Positions 43,392 to 52,939 of a stretch of DNA of 64,000 bases are shown here, piece after piece (within the stretch, counting starts at the first letter, position 1; each line of letters starts with the position of its first letter). A program made the position numbers and the translations under genes. The stretch lies in NCBI RefSeq assembly GCF_000017505.1, contig NC_009675.1, forward strand, positions 372,001 to 436,000. Direction: 5' to 3'. This DNA comes from Anaeromyxobacter sp. Fw109-5 (GTDB lineage: Bacteria > Myxococcota > Myxococcia > Myxococcales > Anaeromyxobacteraceae). The notes beneath the pieces are model-generated. The model saw only the letters and a program-made list of their open reading frames with translations. It had not been told where the DNA came from and searched no databases.

Positions 43392-44054
43392 ATGCACGTG
43401 GCCAGCGCCCGTAGCTCGCAGCCCTCTCCCGTCGAGAAGACCGGCAGCGCACGCGCCGGACGCGCCGCGCTGGTCGCCGCGCTGCTCGCGCTCGCCCTCT
43501 CCGCGGTCGGGCCGAAGGATCGGCTCACCTGGCTCATGGAGGTCGCGCCGGTGCTCGTGGCGGTCCCGGTGCTGGTCGCCACGAGGCGCGTCTTCCCGCT
43601 CACGCCGCTGCTGTACGTGCTCCTGGCGGTGCACGCGGCGATCCTCTGCCTCGGCGGGCACTACACCTACGCCGAGGTGCCGCTCGGCTTCTGGGTGAGG
43701 GACGCGCTGGGGCTCGCGCGCAACCACTACGACCGGCTCGGCCACCTCGCCCAGGGCTTCGTCCCGGCGCTGGTGGCGCGCGAGGTCTTGCTGCGCACCT
43801 CCCCGCTGCGGCAGGGCCGCTGGCTCTTCGTCCTCGTCACCGCCGTGGCGCTCGCGATCTCCGCGCTCTACGAGTTCGTCGAGTGGGGCGCCGCCCTCGC
43901 GCTCGGCCAGTCCGCCGACGCGTTCCTCGGGACGCAGGGCGATCCCTGGGACACGCAGTGGGACATGTTCCTCGCGTTCCTCGGGGCGATGGCCGCGCAG
44001 CTCGCCCTCGGCCGCGCGCAGGACCGGCAGCTCGAACGCCTCGGGCGTCGCTAG
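43392..44054 (+). CDS. DUF2238-like integral membrane protein (YjdF type)
   Basis: A 220-residue membrane protein with about 6 helices. Motifs of the DUF2238 family are visible: His-Tyr-Thr-Tyr-Ala-Glu-Val-Pro near residue 89, Arg-Asn-His-Tyr-Asp-Arg-Leu-Gly-His near 110, Tyr-Glu-Phe-Val-Glu-Trp near 158 and Gln-Gly-Asp-Pro-Trp-Asp-Thr-Gln-Trp-Asp-Met near 180. The conserved His, Asp and Glu in membrane helices suggest metal or lipid chemistry, but no function is known. Convergent overlap of 4 bases with the aldolase gene. Confidence 0.82.
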   Translation: MHVASARSSQPSPVEKTGSARAGRAALVAALLALALSAVGPKDRLTWLMEVAPVLVAVPVLVATRRVFPLTPLLYVLLAVHAAILCLGGHYTYAEVPLGFWVRDALGLARNHYDRLGHLAQGFVPALVAREVLLRTSPLRQGRWLFVLVTAVALAISALYEFVEWGAALALGQSADAFLGTQGDPWDTQWDMFLAFLGAMAAQLALGRAQDRQLERLGRR

Positions 44055-44776
44055 CCGCGCGCCGGCTTCCCCGCCGCGGCGAGCACCTTCGCGATCGCCT
44101 CCGCGGAGAGCGGCTCGCACCGCCCGGCGAGCCGGGCCACGAGGGCCACACGCGCCACGCGCTCGAGCGTCTCCATCCGGTCGAACGCCTCGCCGAGCGA
44201 GCGGCCCAGCGCGAGGGCCCCGTGGCGCTCCAGCAGCACGACGTCGTGGCCCGCCCAGAGCGGCGCGAGCGAGCCGGGCACCTCGTCGGTGCCGGGCGTC
44301 GCGAACGGCGCGACGGCGATCTCACCCAGCGTGACCGCCGCCTCCGGCACGAGGTCGTTCGGGGGCGGGAGCCCCGCGACGGTGAGCGCCACCGCGGTGA
44401 TCGGGTGGGCGTGCACGACCGCCGCGACGTCCGCCCTCGCAGCGTAGGCGGCGAGGTGCATGCGCAGCTCGGTGGAGGCGCGGCCTTCTCCGGAGACCAC
44501 CGCGCCGCGCCCGTCCACCACGACGAGGTCGGCCGGGGCGAGGTAGCCCTTGTTCGCGCCGGAGGGGGTGACGAGGAAGCGGTCCTCCCCGAGGCGGGCG
44601 GAGACGTTGCCCTCGCCGGCGCCGATGAGGTCGCGGGCGTGCAGGCGGCGGCAGGTCTCCACGATCGCATCGCGGAGCGCGCGCTCACCGGAGACGGCGG
44701 GGACGCGGGCGGCCCGCGGCGAGCCGCGCGCCTTCGTGCGGCGGGAGGAGAGGGCGGCGCGGCGGCGGGGGCTCAC
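44051..44776 (-). CDS. Class II aldolase (fuculose-phosphate aldolase-like)
   Basis: A 241-residue zinc aldolase of the AraD/FucA family. Features: Ala-Gly-Glu-Gly-Asn-Val-Ser-Ala-Arg near residue 55, Thr-Pro-Ser-Gly-Ala-Asn-Lys-Gly near 71, catalytic Glu in Ala-Ser-Thr-Glu-Leu-Arg-Met-His, metal ligands His-Ala-His-Pro near 119, and His in Leu-Glu-Arg-His-Gly near 188. GTG start overlaps the kdsD stop (GTGA), so both are co-translated. The substrate may be a pentulose or hexulose phosphate or a related aldol; the pairing with an arabinose-5-phosphate isomerase hints at C5 sugar-phosphate metabolism. Confidence 0.85.
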   Translation of the reverse strand: MSPRRRAALSSRRTKARGSPRAARVPAVSGERALRDAIVETCRRLHARDLIGAGEGNVSARLGEDRFLVTPSGANKGYLAPADLVVVDGRGAVVSGEGRASTELRMHLAAYAARADVAAVVHAHPITAVALTVAGLPPPNDLVPEAAVTLGEIAVAPFATPGTDEVPGSLAPLWAGHDVVLLERHGALALGRSLGEAFDRMETLERVARVALVARLAGRCEPLSAEAIAKVLAAAGKPARG

Positions 44777-45807
44777 AGGATCTTCGCCGCGAGGAGGTCC
44801 TGCACGTCGAGCAGGCCGACCGGACGGCCCTCGTCGTCCACCACCGGGACCTGGTCGATGCGCGCCTGCCGCAGCACGCGCGCGGCGTCCACCACGAGCG
44901 CGTCGGGGCGCACGGTGCGCGGGTTGCGTCCCATGGCCGCGGACACCGGGCGGGTGAAGTCGGTCTCGCCGTGCTCGACCAGGCGGCGCAGGTCGCCGTC
45001 GGTGAAGATGCCGACCAGCTTCCCGGCCGCGTCGACGACGCTCGTCGCGCCGGGGCGGCCGGGCGTCTCGGTCATCCGCGCGACCGCGGCGGAGAGGGGC
45101 TGGTCCTCGCGCACCACCGGGTTCGACTCGGCGCCGCGCATGAGCTCGCGGACCTTCATGAGCCCGCGCCCGAGCTTCCCGCCCGGGTGGAAGAGCGCGT
45201 ACTCCTCCTTCTCGAACGGCCGGTTCGCGAGGACCGTCATCGCGAGCGCGTCGCCCACCGCGAGGAGCACCGCGGTGGAGGCCGTCGGCGCGAGCCCCAT
45301 GGGGCAGGCCTCCGCGACGTCGCCGATGACGAGGGCCAGGTCGGCGGCGCGGGCGAGCGGGTTCACGCGGTCGCGCGTGACCGCCACGACGCGCGCGCCG
45401 ATCTTCTTGAGCGCCGGCAGGAGGCGGAGGAGCTCCTCCGTCTCGCCGGAGTTCGAGAGGGCGATGACGACGTCGTCCCGGGTGATCCGGCCGAGGTCGC
45501 CGTGCGCTGCCTCGGCGGGGTGCACGTAGTGGGAGGGCGTTCCGGTGGAGGCGAGGGTGGCCGAGATCTTCTGCGCGACGAACCCGGGCTTCCCCATCCC
45601 GGTGACGATGACGCGGCCGCGGCAATCGAGCACCCACCGGACGGCCTCGGCGAAGCGCTCGTCGAGCCGCACCGCCGCGATGGCGCGCGACTCGGCGTCG
45701 AGCACCGTGCGTCCGTACTCGAGGAGGGGGCGATCGCCGCGCGCGCTGCGTGGCTTCGCGCGCGCGCGGGGGAGGCGAACCACACGGGCCTTCGGTCGGC
45801 TGGCCAT
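44773..45807 (-). CDS. kdsD: D-arabinose-5-phosphate isomerase (KdsD/KpsF/GutQ)
   Basis: A 344-residue isomerase that makes arabinose 5-phosphate from ribulose 5-phosphate for KDO in LPS. N-terminal SIS domain (Val-Thr-Gly-Met-Gly-Lys-Pro-Gly near 68, Ser-Asn-Ser-Gly-Glu-Thr near 118, Met-Gly-Leu-Ala-Pro-Thr-Ala-Ser-Thr near 168, His-Pro-Gly-Gly near 207) and two CBS domains (about 225-340). It has an extra basic N-terminus of about 24 residues rich in Arg, Lys and Ala. Divergent from transaldolase. Confidence 0.93.
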   Translation of the reverse strand: MASRPKARVVRLPRARAKPRSARGDRPLLEYGRTVLDAESRAIAAVRLDERFAEAVRWVLDCRGRVIVTGMGKPGFVAQKISATLASTGTPSHYVHPAEAAHGDLGRITRDDVVIALSNSGETEELLRLLPALKKIGARVVAVTRDRVNPLARAADLALVIGDVAEACPMGLAPTASTAVLLAVGDALAMTVLANRPFEKEEYALFHPGGKLGRGLMKVRELMRGAESNPVVREDQPLSAAVARMTETPGRPGATSVVDAAGKLVGIFTDGDLRRLVEHGETDFTRPVSAAMGRNPRTVRPDALVVDAARVLRQARIDQVPVVDDEGRPVGLLDVQDLLAAKIL

Positions 45808-45897
45808 GTCAGTGGCCGCGGATATAGCACTTCCGCGCCCCTTGCGGCACCGCGCGCCGGTGCGCTATGGGACGCGCTCCTCGGGAGGGATCCAACC

Positions 45898-46545
45898 ATG
45901 CAGTTCTTCATCGACTCCGCCGACGTCGGCGAGATCAAGAAGGCGCTCGCCCTCGGCCTGTGCGACGGCGTGACGACCAACCCCTCGCTCGTCGCCAAGA
46001 CCGGCCGGTCCTTCGACGACGTCCTGAAGGAGATCGTGGCGCTCGCCCCGGGCCCCATCTCCGCCGAGGTCACCGCCACCGACGCGGAGGGGATGCTCCG
46101 AGAGGCCCGCGCGTACGCGAAGTACGGCGACCAGGTCGTCATCAAGATCCCCCTCATCGTCGAGGGGCTCCGCGCGGTGAAGGTCCTCTCGCAGGAGGGC
46201 GTGAAGACGAACGTCACCCTCTGCTTCTCCGCGGTGCAGGCGCTCCTCGCCGCGAAGGCGGGCGCCACCTACGTCTCGCCGTTCGTGGGCCGGCTCGACG
46301 ACATCTCGCAGGACGGCATGCAGCTCATCGCCGACATCCTGGAGATCTACCGGAACTACGACTTCGACACGAAGGTGCTCGTCGCCTCGGTGCGCCATCC
46401 GGTGCACGTGCTCGAGGCGGCGCGCCTCGGCGCGCACGTGGCCACCATCCCGTTCGGCGTCATCGAGCAGCTCGCGAAGCACCCGCTCACCGACGCCGGC
46501 CTCAAGAAGTTCCTGGCCGACTGGGAGAAGGTGCCGAAGCGGTAG
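45898..46545 (+). CDS. tal: Transaldolase, small TalC/Fsa-type
   Basis: A 215-residue transaldolase of the short class. Catalytic Lys83 lies in Val-Ile-Lys-Ile-Pro-Leu; Asp6 in Phe-Ile-Asp-Ser-Ala-Asp; Thr-Thr-Asn-Pro-Ser near 26. It links the non-oxidative pentose phosphate pathway to glycolysis. GGGAGG precedes the ATG. The neighbours kdsD and class II aldolase also act on pentose phosphates. Confidence 0.93.
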   Translation: MQFFIDSADVGEIKKALALGLCDGVTTNPSLVAKTGRSFDDVLKEIVALAPGPISAEVTATDAEGMLREARAYAKYGDQVVIKIPLIVEGLRAVKVLSQEGVKTNVTLCFSAVQALLAAKAGATYVSPFVGRLDDISQDGMQLIADILEIYRNYDFDTKVLVASVRHPVHVLEAARLGAHVATIPFGVIEQLAKHPLTDAGLKKFLADWEKVPKR

Positions 46546-46701
46546 CCGGCCTGCCGACCGCCTTCCTCGCCGCCTCCCGGGCGAGCGAAGCGCCGCTGCC
46601 CAGCCCTGCCTTCCGCCGCCCGGCCCGCTCCCGGGCGGCTGTCGTGCGCTCCCCCGATGCGCATGGTTCCCCAGCCGCGCGAGGCCGCGGCGGGAGGAAT
46701 C

Positions 46702-46911
46702 ATGCCTTCGCTCGTCCGTCCGTGGATCGCGCTGCTCGCCGCCTTCGCGCCGGTGCTCGCGCTCGCCCAGCAGGATCCGGCAGCCGCGACCAGCGCCGGG
46801 TTCGGCTGGGTCTGGATCGTGGCCGGGGCGGCGATCGTGATCGCCCTGTTCTGGCTCGTGTTCGCCGGGCGCCGCGGCCCGGGCTCGACGCCGCCCGCGC
46901 GCCGCCCCTGA
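46702..46911 (+). CDS. Small membrane protein
   Basis: A 69-residue protein with a signal-like first helix (residues 5-22, Leu-Leu-Ala-Ala-Phe-Ala-Pro-Val-Leu-Ala-Leu-Ala) and a second transmembrane helix (about 35-54, Trp-Val-Trp-Ile-Val-Ala-Gly-Ala-Ala), ending in a basic Pro-rich tail. GGGAGGA precedes the ATG. No function is recognised. Confidence 0.6.
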   Translation: MPSLVRPWIALLAAFAPVLALAQQDPAAATSAGFGWVWIVAGAAIVIALFWLVFAGRRGPGSTPPARRP

Positions 46912-46929
46912 CCGCCGGCTCGTGGCCGT

Positions 46930-47376
46930 TCAGGCCAGCGTCACCCGGAACAGCCGCCGCTCCACGTCGTGCAGCATGGCGGCGAGGTCCTCCCGCCGCA
47001 GGCGCGCCCCCTCGGCGTACTCCTTGAGCCCGAGGCACTTCTCGGTCACGAGCCGCACGAGCAGGTGGAGCGCCGCCGCCTCCGCGGGCGTCTGCAGGCG
47101 GTGCGCGTCGGCGGCGAGGTGACGCTCGACACCCTCGAAGTCGCGCACGAGATCGAGCCGGGCGACCTCGAGGGCGAAGCGCAGGACGTCGTCGCGCGGC
47201 CGCTCCGCCGCGCCGGCCGCCCACCGCGCCCGCAGCTCGTCCGAGACCCACTCGACGAAGGGCGGCGGCCACGCCTCCAGCTCCCGGGCGAGCTCTCCGG
47301 CGAAGCGCTCCAGCACGTAGGCCTTCACCGGCTGCCGCTCGCGGTCGTACAGGTGGTCCCAGCGGCGATCGCGCAC
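46930..47376 (-). CDS. Hypothetical helical protein
   Basis: A 148-residue soluble protein, mostly helical and charged, starting with GTG before Arg-Asp-Arg-Arg-Trp-Asp-His-Leu-Tyr. Conserved-looking aromatic/acidic stretches (Trp-Pro-Pro-Pro-Phe-Val-Glu-Trp-Val) occur near residue 38. No domain recognised. The next gene upstream on this strand is a lipase-like hydrolase 74 bases away. Confidence 0.6.
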   Translation of the reverse strand: MRDRRWDHLYDRERQPVKAYVLERFAGELARELEAWPPPFVEWVSDELRARWAAGAAERPRDDVLRFALEVARLDLVRDFEGVERHLAADAHRLQTPAEAAALHLLVRLVTEKCLGLKEYAEGARLRREDLAAMLHDVERRLFRVTLA

Positions 47377-47450
47377 GGATCGAGTGTACCGCGGGCGGGC
47401 TCCGGCGCGGAGGGCCCGCGGCGCGTCGCGAGGATCGAACGGCGCCGGCG

Positions 47451-48284
47451 TCACGCCGCGTCGGAGCCGGACACGGCGCGCGCGCCGTTCTCCGCCGCCC
47501 GGCCCCCGCGCATGGCGGTGAGCGGGCCGCGCACGAGCGGCGCCTGGTCCTCGCCCGTCCGGATCTCGCGGAGGATCGCCTGGTACACGCGCTTGCTCGT
47601 GAGGAAGGAGCGGTGCTCCCCGCGGACCTCCACGTTCACGAGGTGCGGGAGGCCGTGCGTGTCGAGCACGGCGCTCGGGTAGGGCGCCCAGCCGTCCCGG
47701 CGCGACCAGATCGACGCGAGCCGCACCTGCGCGGGCCAGGGACCGTCTCGCAGGCGCTCGAGGAAGGCGCTCCCCGGCATCATCTGCCACACCGAGCGTG
47801 AGACCCCGCCGAGCGGCAGGCCGAGGTAGGCGAGCGGCGTGCCGTGGTGCGGGGTCCCGAGCGTCACGACCGCGCGCGTGCGCCGCCAGCCGCCCAGCCG
47901 CTTCACGTAGTAGGCGGCGACGAGCCCGCCCTTGGAGTGGCCGACGATGGTGAGCGGGCCCATGCCCGGGTTGCGCGCGTAGATGCGCTCGATCTTCGCG
48001 CGGACGAGATCGGCCACGTCGTCGATCCCGCGCGTGTTGAAGGTGCCGCCGAAGCCGCCGAGGTGGAGCGAGAAGACCCCGTAGCCGTCGCGCCGGAGCC
48101 GCGCCTCCAGGATGTCGAAGGTGCGCCGCGAGGCGAAGAACCCGTGGAGGAGGAGCACCGGTCGCGGGCAGCGCGAGAAGTCGGTCCGCTTCTCGATCCG
48201 GTCCTGGGTTCCCGGCAGCTCCAGGGCCGCCGCGATCTCGTCCACCCGCCGCGCCGCTCGCCGGATGACCCGCAGGACCTTCAT
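47451..48284 (-). CDS. Alpha/beta hydrolase, lipase-like
   Basis: A 277-residue hydrolase with oxyanion motif Leu-Leu-His-Gly-Phe-Phe near residue 48 and nucleophile elbow Gly-His-Ser-Lys-Gly-Gly near 117, characteristic of triacylglycerol lipases and PGAP1-like esterases. Later, Gly-Thr-Pro-His-His-Gly-Thr-Pro near 147 and a His in Gly-Glu-His-Arg near 232 (likely catalytic). No signal peptide is evident, so it may be intracellular. GGGAGG lies 7 bases before the ATG. Substrate unknown. Confidence 0.82.
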   Translation of the reverse strand: MKVLRVIRRAARRVDEIAAALELPGTQDRIEKRTDFSRCPRPVLLLHGFFASRRTFDILEARLRRDGYGVFSLHLGGFGGTFNTRGIDDVADLVRAKIERIYARNPGMGPLTIVGHSKGGLVAAYYVKRLGGWRRTRAVVTLGTPHHGTPLAYLGLPLGGVSRSVWQMMPGSAFLERLRDGPWPAQVRLASIWSRRDGWAPYPSAVLDTHGLPHLVNVEVRGEHRSFLTSKRVYQAILREIRTGEDQAPLVRGPLTAMRGGRAAENGARAVSGSDAA

Positions 48285-48476
48285 GCGGAGCACCTCCCGC
48301 CAGCAATGTAACGCGCCTTTCGGGCGGCGGCAGGGGGGCGCACCGGGCAAGCGTGTCTCCGGACCGCATGACGCGGCGGTGGCCTCGGAGCGCGACCCGG
48401 GAGGCGCGCCGGCCAGGCGCCTTGAGGGATCCGAGACGGCGCGATAAGACTCGGGATTCCCCGCGGAGGTCACCGG

Positions 48477-49493
48477 ATGCTCGTCGTCATGAAGCCCCAC
48501 GCCAGCGAGGGGGAGATCGCCGCGGTCGTCGAGCGGATCGCCTCCCTCGGGCTCACCGCCCACCCCATCCCGGGCGCGCAGCGCGTCGCCATCGGGATCA
48601 CCGGCAACAAGGGCGGCCTCGAGGCGGAGCTCTTCGAGACGATGCCGGGCGTGCAGGAGGCGCTCCGCGTCTCGCAGCCCTTCAAGCTCGTGTCGCGCGA
48701 GGTGAAGGCGGACGACACGGTCCTCGACGTCGGCGGCGTCCCGCTCGGCGGGAACGCGCTCGCCATCATGGCGGGGCCGTGCTCGGTCGAGTCCCGCGAG
48801 CAGCTGCTCGAGGCGGCGCACGCGGTCCGCGCCGCAGGCGCGCGCTTCCTCCGCGGCGGCGCCTACAAGCCGCGCACGAGCCCCTACGAGTTCCAGGGGC
48901 TCGCCGAGGAGGGCCTGAAGCTGCTCGCCCTCGCGCGCGAGGAGACCGGCCTCAAGGTGGTGACCGAGGTGATGGACGTCGAGACGCTGCCGATGGTGTC
49001 CGAGTACGCCGACGTCCTCCAGATCGGCGCCCGGAACATGCAGAACTTCTCGCTCCTGAAGCAGCTCGGCGAGCTCCGCAAGCCGGTGCTCCTGAAGCGC
49101 GGCCCCTCCGCCACCGTCAAGGAGTGGCTCATGGCCGCCGAGTACGTGGTCTCGCGCGGCAACTACCAGGTGGCGCTGTGCGAGCGCGGGATCCGCACGT
49201 TCGAGACCATGACGCGCAACACGCTCGACCTGAACGCCGTGCCGGTGCTGAAGGCGCTCACCCACCTTCCCGTGGTGGTGGACCCGTCGCACGGCATCGG
49301 CCTGCGGGCCCACGTCGCCGCCATGGCGCGGGCCGGGGTCGCCGCCGGCGCGGACGGCCTCATCGTCGAGGTCCACCCGCACCCGGAGAAGGCCCTCTCC
49401 GACGGGCAGCAGTCGCTCACGCCGCGCGAGTTCGAGGAGCTCATGCGGCAGGTGCGCGTCATCGCCGGCGCGGTCGGCCGCGCCATCGCCTGA
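48477..49493 (+). CDS. aroF: DAHP synthase (type I-beta), first copy
   Basis: A 338-residue 3-deoxy-7-phosphoheptulonate synthase with an N-terminal ferredoxin-like regulatory domain (residues 1-70, Leu-Val-Val-Met-Lys-Pro) and a TIM-barrel catalytic domain. Active-site motifs: Ala-Gly-Pro-Cys-Ser-Val-Glu near 99, Lys-Pro-Arg-Thr-Ser-Pro-Tyr near 132, Leu-Lys-Arg-Gly near 208, Asp-Pro-Ser-His near 264 and Glu-Val-His near 303. It condenses PEP and erythrose 4-phosphate, the start of aromatic synthesis. The regulatory domain mediates feedback by Tyr/Phe in relatives. A very similar gene follows after 17 bases. Confidence 0.95.
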   Translation: MLVVMKPHASEGEIAAVVERIASLGLTAHPIPGAQRVAIGITGNKGGLEAELFETMPGVQEALRVSQPFKLVSREVKADDTVLDVGGVPLGGNALAIMAGPCSVESREQLLEAAHAVRAAGARFLRGGAYKPRTSPYEFQGLAEEGLKLLALAREETGLKVVTEVMDVETLPMVSEYADVLQIGARNMQNFSLLKQLGELRKPVLLKRGPSATVKEWLMAAEYVVSRGNYQVALCERGIRTFETMTRNTLDLNAVPVLKALTHLPVVVDPSHGIGLRAHVAAMARAGVAAGADGLIVEVHPHPEKALSDGQQSLTPREFEELMRQVRVIAGAVGRAIA

Positions 49494-49510
49494 CCTGAAG
49501 GGAGCCGCGC

Positions 49511-50533
49511 ATGTTCGTCGCGATGAAGCCGCACGCGAGCCCGGCCGAGTTCCAGGCGGTGCTCGAGAAGATCCGCTCGCTCGGCCTCACCCCGCAGCCG
49601 ATCACCGGGACGGAGCGCAAGGTGGTCGCCGTGATCGGCCACACCACCGGCCTCGATCCGGACGACCTGTTCGGCTCCATGCCGGGCGTGGCGGAGGCGC
49701 TGCGGGTGTCGCAGCCCTTCAAGCTCGTCTCGCGCGAGGTGAAGGAGGAGGACACGATCATCGACGTGGGCGGCGTCACGCTCGGCGGCAAGGCCATCGC
49801 GGTCATGGCCGGCCCCTGCTCGGTCGAGTCGAAGGACCAGATCCTCGAGGCGGCCCACGCCGTGAAGGCGGCGGGCGCGACCTTCCTGCGCGGCGGCGCC
49901 TTCAAGCCGCGCACCAGCCCCTACGAGTTCCAGGGGCTGCGCGAGGAGGGGCTGAAGCTGCTCGCGCTGGCGCGCGAGGCCACGGGCCTCAAGGTCGTCA
50001 CCGAGGTGAAGGACACCGAGACCCTGCCGATGGTGGCGGAGTACGCCGACGTGCTGCAGGTCGGCGCCCGCAACATGCAGAACTACTCGCTGCTCGAGCG
50101 GCTCGGCGCGGTCGAGAAGCCCATCCTCCTGAAGCGCGGCCTCTCCGCCACCCTGAAGGAGTGGCTCATGGCGGCGGAGTACATCGTCTCCAAGGGGAAC
50201 TTCCAGGTCGCGCTGTGCGAGCGCGGCATCCGGACCTTCGAGACCATGACCCGCAACACCCTCGACATCAACGCCGTGCCGGTCCTGAAGGCGCTCACGC
50301 ACCTGCCGGTGGTGGTGGATCCGTCGCACGGCATCGGGCTCCGCCCGCACGTCCCCGCCATCGCGCGGGCAGGGATCGCCGCCGGCGCGGACGGCCTCAT
50401 CATCGAGGTCCACCCGTGCCCGGAGAAGGCGCTCTCCGACGGCCACCAGTCGCTCACGCCCGCCGAGTTCGAGGAGCTCATGCGCCAGGTCCGGGTGATC
50501 GCCGGCGCGATCGGCCGGCCGGTCGGCGCCTGA
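49511..50533 (+). CDS. aroF: DAHP synthase (type I-beta), second copy
   Basis: A 340-residue paralogue of the preceding protein with the same two-domain layout and all catalytic motifs (Ala-Gly-Pro-Cys-Ser, Lys-Pro-Arg-Thr-Ser-Pro-Tyr, Leu-Lys-Arg-Gly, Asp-Pro-Ser-His). By eye the catalytic domains are about four-fifths identical; the N-terminal regulatory domains differ more. GGGAGC upstream. The divergence of the regulatory domain suggests different feedback control in the two copies (inference). Confidence 0.95.
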   Translation: MFVAMKPHASPAEFQAVLEKIRSLGLTPQPITGTERKVVAVIGHTTGLDPDDLFGSMPGVAEALRVSQPFKLVSREVKEEDTIIDVGGVTLGGKAIAVMAGPCSVESKDQILEAAHAVKAAGATFLRGGAFKPRTSPYEFQGLREEGLKLLALAREATGLKVVTEVKDTETLPMVAEYADVLQVGARNMQNYSLLERLGAVEKPILLKRGLSATLKEWLMAAEYIVSKGNFQVALCERGIRTFETMTRNTLDINAVPVLKALTHLPVVVDPSHGIGLRPHVPAIARAGIAAGADGLIIEVHPCPEKALSDGHQSLTPAEFEELMRQVRVIAGAIGRPVGA

Positions 50534-50587
50534 CGGCCACTCCGAGCCGCCACTTGCCAACCCACGATCGTGTCTTACGGTCGTGGC

Positions 50588-50800
50588 ATGAGGCACGCGC
50601 TCCAAGAGCCGGCGGGCGAGGATCCCCGCGACCTGAGGCTACCGAACGGCTGCATCCTGTGCGGCGGGGATCTCGACGTGCGGGTGTCCGACGGCGAGGC
50701 CCGGAGCTTCTGCGCCCGCTGCCGCTGGATCAGCCGTCCGCACATGCAGCGGCACGCGGACGGGATCCACGTCGTCCACCCGGCCGGGGGGCTCGCGTAG
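50588..50800 (+). CDS. Small zinc-ribbon protein
   Basis: A 70-residue protein with two CxxC pairs: Cys-Ile-Leu-Cys near residue 23 and Cys-Ala-Arg-Cys near 43, typical of a zinc ribbon. No other domain. ATG at 50588 is chosen; a GTG at 50570 is in frame. A perfect palindrome CACGATCGTG (50563-50572) lies 15 bases upstream and could be an operator. Convergent with trpA. Function unknown. Confidence 0.6.
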   Translation: MRHALQEPAGEDPRDLRLPNGCILCGGDLDVRVSDGEARSFCARCRWISRPHMQRHADGIHVVHPAGGLA

Positions 50801-50819
50801 AGGCAGCCCCGGCGAGGCG

Positions 50820-51662
50820 TCAGCGCCGAAGCGCCCGCTTGAGCGAGCGCACGAAGCGGGTGACGCGCGCGCCGCGCGCCGCGCGGGAGCCGCCCTCGGC
50901 GACGCGCTGCACGATGGCGCTCCCGACCACCACCCCGTCCGCGAGCGGTCCCAGCTCGCGCGCCTGCGCGGGCGAGGAAACGCCGAAGCCGATCACCACC
51001 GGCACCGGGCTCTTCGCGCGGATGGCGGCGACCGCCGGCGCGATCTCCGCCGCGACCGCCCGCCGGGCGCCGGTCACTCCGGTCACGGAGACGAAGTAGA
51101 GGAACCCGGTGGCGGCGCGGGCCGCGGCCTCGACGCGGGCCGCGTCGGAGGTGGGCGCGAGCAGGAACACGGTGCGGATCCCGCGCGCGGCGAGGACGGG
51201 GGCCACGTCGCCGGCCTCCTCGGGGAGGAGATCGGGGACGATCACCGCGTCCACCCCGGCGCGAGCGCAGCCCTGGGCGAACCGGTCGACGCCGCGGGCG
51301 AGGATCGGGTTCAGGTAGCCCATGAGCGCGATGGGCACGTCCGAGCGCGCGCGCACCGCCGCGGCCACCTCGAGCACGCCGTCCGGCGTCGTGCCCGACG
51401 CGAGCGCGCGCTCCGCGGCGTGCTGGATGGTGGGGCCGTCCGCCATGGGATCGGAGAAGGGGACGCCGAGCTCGAGCAGGTCGGCGCCGCCCTCGACGCA
51501 GGCGAGCGCCATCGCCCGCGAGGTGGCGAGGTCGGGATCGCCGCCCATCACGTACGTCACGAGCGCCGCCTCGCCCCGGGCCCGGCAGCGCGCGAACGCC
51601 GCCGCGATCCGATCGGTCGGGGGCGCCGCCGCGGCCGGTGCGCTGGCCTTCGCCGTCTTCAT
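50820..51662 (-). CDS. trpA: Tryptophan synthase alpha chain
   Basis: A 280-residue TIM-barrel subunit that splits indole-3-glycerol phosphate. Catalytic Glu in [11 protein letters not shown] near residue 64 and Asp in Val-Ile-Val-Pro-Asp-Leu near 145; phosphate loop Ile-Gly-Phe-Gly-Val near 224. N-terminus Ala-rich. Its ATG overlaps the trpB stop (ATGA), so the two subunits are coupled. Last gene of the trp operon. Confidence 0.95.
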   Translation of the reverse strand: MKTAKASAPAAAAPPTDRIAAAFARCRARGEAALVTYVMGGDPDLATSRAMALACVEGGADLLELGVPFSDPMADGPTIQHAAERALASGTTPDGVLEVAAAVRARSDVPIALMGYLNPILARGVDRFAQGCARAGVDAVIVPDLLPEEAGDVAPVLAARGIRTVFLLAPTSDAARVEAAARAATGFLYFVSVTGVTGARRAVAAEIAPAVAAIRAKSPVPVVIGFGVSSPAQARELGPLADGVVVGSAIVQRVAEGGSRAARGARVTRFVRSLKRALRR

Positions 51663-52939
51663 CGTCCGCTCCTCTTGCGGCGCGGCGCCGCCGCTGGCGC
51701 CGGGCGCCTGGCGCGGCGGCGGGGCGCGGCCTTCCGGCCGGGCGCCGCTCGCGCCGCGAGCGCGCGGCGGACCTGGTCCACGTCCTTGTCACCCCGCCCC
51801 GACACGTTCACCACGAGGAGCCCCTCCGGCCCGAGCGCGCGGGCGACCTGCCGGGCCGCGGCGACCGCGTGCGCGGTCTCGAGGGCGGGGATGATCCCCT
51901 CCATGCGCGCGAGGTACTGCAGCGCCTCGAGCGCGTCGTCGTCGCTCGCCTGCATGAGCGTCAGCCGGCCGCTGTCGTTCAGGTGCGCCAGCTCCGGGCC
52001 GACCCCCGGATAGTCGAGGCCGGCGGAGATGGAGTGCGCCTCGCGGATCTGGCCGTGCTCGTCCTGCAGGACGTAGCTGCGCGAGCCGTGGAGCACGCCG
52101 GGCCGGCCCTTCGCGAGCGAGGCGCCGTGCCGGCCGGTCGCGAGCCCGTGGCCGGCGGCCTCGACCGCCACGAGCGTCACCCCGGGATCCTCCAGGAACG
52201 CCGAGAAGATCCCCATCGCGTTGGAGCCGCCGCCGACGCAGGCCACCACGGCGTCGGGGAGCCGCCCCGCGACCTCCAGGCACTGCCGCCGCGCCTCCGC
52301 GCCGATCACCGACTGGAAGTCGCGCACGAGGGCGGGGTACGGGTGCGGGCCGGCGACCGAGCCGATGATGTAGTGGGTGTCGCGCACGTTCGTCACCCAG
52401 TCGCGCAGCGCCTCGTTCATCGCGTCCTTGAGCGTGCGCGAGCCGGACTCCACCGGGACGACGCGCGCGCCGAGGAGCTGCATGCGGAAGACGTTCAGCG
52501 CCTGGCGCTCGACGTCGAGCGCGCCCATGAACACGTCGCAGGGCAGCCCGAACAGCGCCGCGGCGGTGGCGGTGGCGACGCCGTGCTGCCCCGCGCCGGT
52601 CTCGGCGATGATGCGGGTCTTCCCCATCCTCCGCGCGAGCAGCACCTGGCCGAGGGTGTTGTTCACCTTGTGCGCGCCGGTGTGGCAGAGGTCCTCGCGC
52701 TTCAGCAGGATCCGGCAGCCCCCCGCGTCCGCGCTCATGCGACGCGCCTCTCCGAGCGGGGTCTCGCGCCCGGCGAAGCGGGTGAGGAGCTCCGCCAGCT
52801 CGGCCTCGAAGGCGGGGTCCTCGCGCGCCGCGCGCCACGCGGCCTCGAGCTCCTCGAGGGCAGGGACGAGCGTCTCGGGGACGTAGCGCCCGCCGTACGC
52901 GCCGAACCGGCCGCGTGGGTCGGGGAGGGGGACCGTCAT
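51659..52939 (-). CDS. trpB: Tryptophan synthase beta chain with basic C-terminal tail
   Basis: A 426-residue PLP enzyme that joins indole and serine. PLP lysine Lys91 in His-Thr-Gly-Ala-His-Lys-Val-Asn-Asn; Glu in Ala-Glu-Thr-Gly-Ala-Gly-Gln-His near 113; PLP phosphate loop Gly-Gly-Gly-Ser-Asn-Ala near 235. The normal fold ends near residue 395; about 30 extra residues, rich in Arg, Ala, Pro and Lys, follow. Stop overlaps trpA start and its start overlaps the trpF stop (ATGA). Confidence 0.95.
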   Translation of the reverse strand: MTVPLPDPRGRFGAYGGRYVPETLVPALEELEAAWRAAREDPAFEAELAELLTRFAGRETPLGEARRMSADAGGCRILLKREDLCHTGAHKVNNTLGQVLLARRMGKTRIIAETGAGQHGVATATAAALFGLPCDVFMGALDVERQALNVFRMQLLGARVVPVESGSRTLKDAMNEALRDWVTNVRDTHYIIGSVAGPHPYPALVRDFQSVIGAEARRQCLEVAGRLPDAVVACVGGGSNAMGIFSAFLEDPGVTLVAVEAAGHGLATGRHGASLAKGRPGVLHGSRSYVLQDEHGQIREAHSISAGLDYPGVGPELAHLNDSGRLTLMQASDDDALEALQYLARMEGIIPALETAHAVAAARQVARALGPEGLLVVNVSGRGDKDVDQVRRALAARAAPGRKAAPRRRARRPAPAAAPRRKRSGR

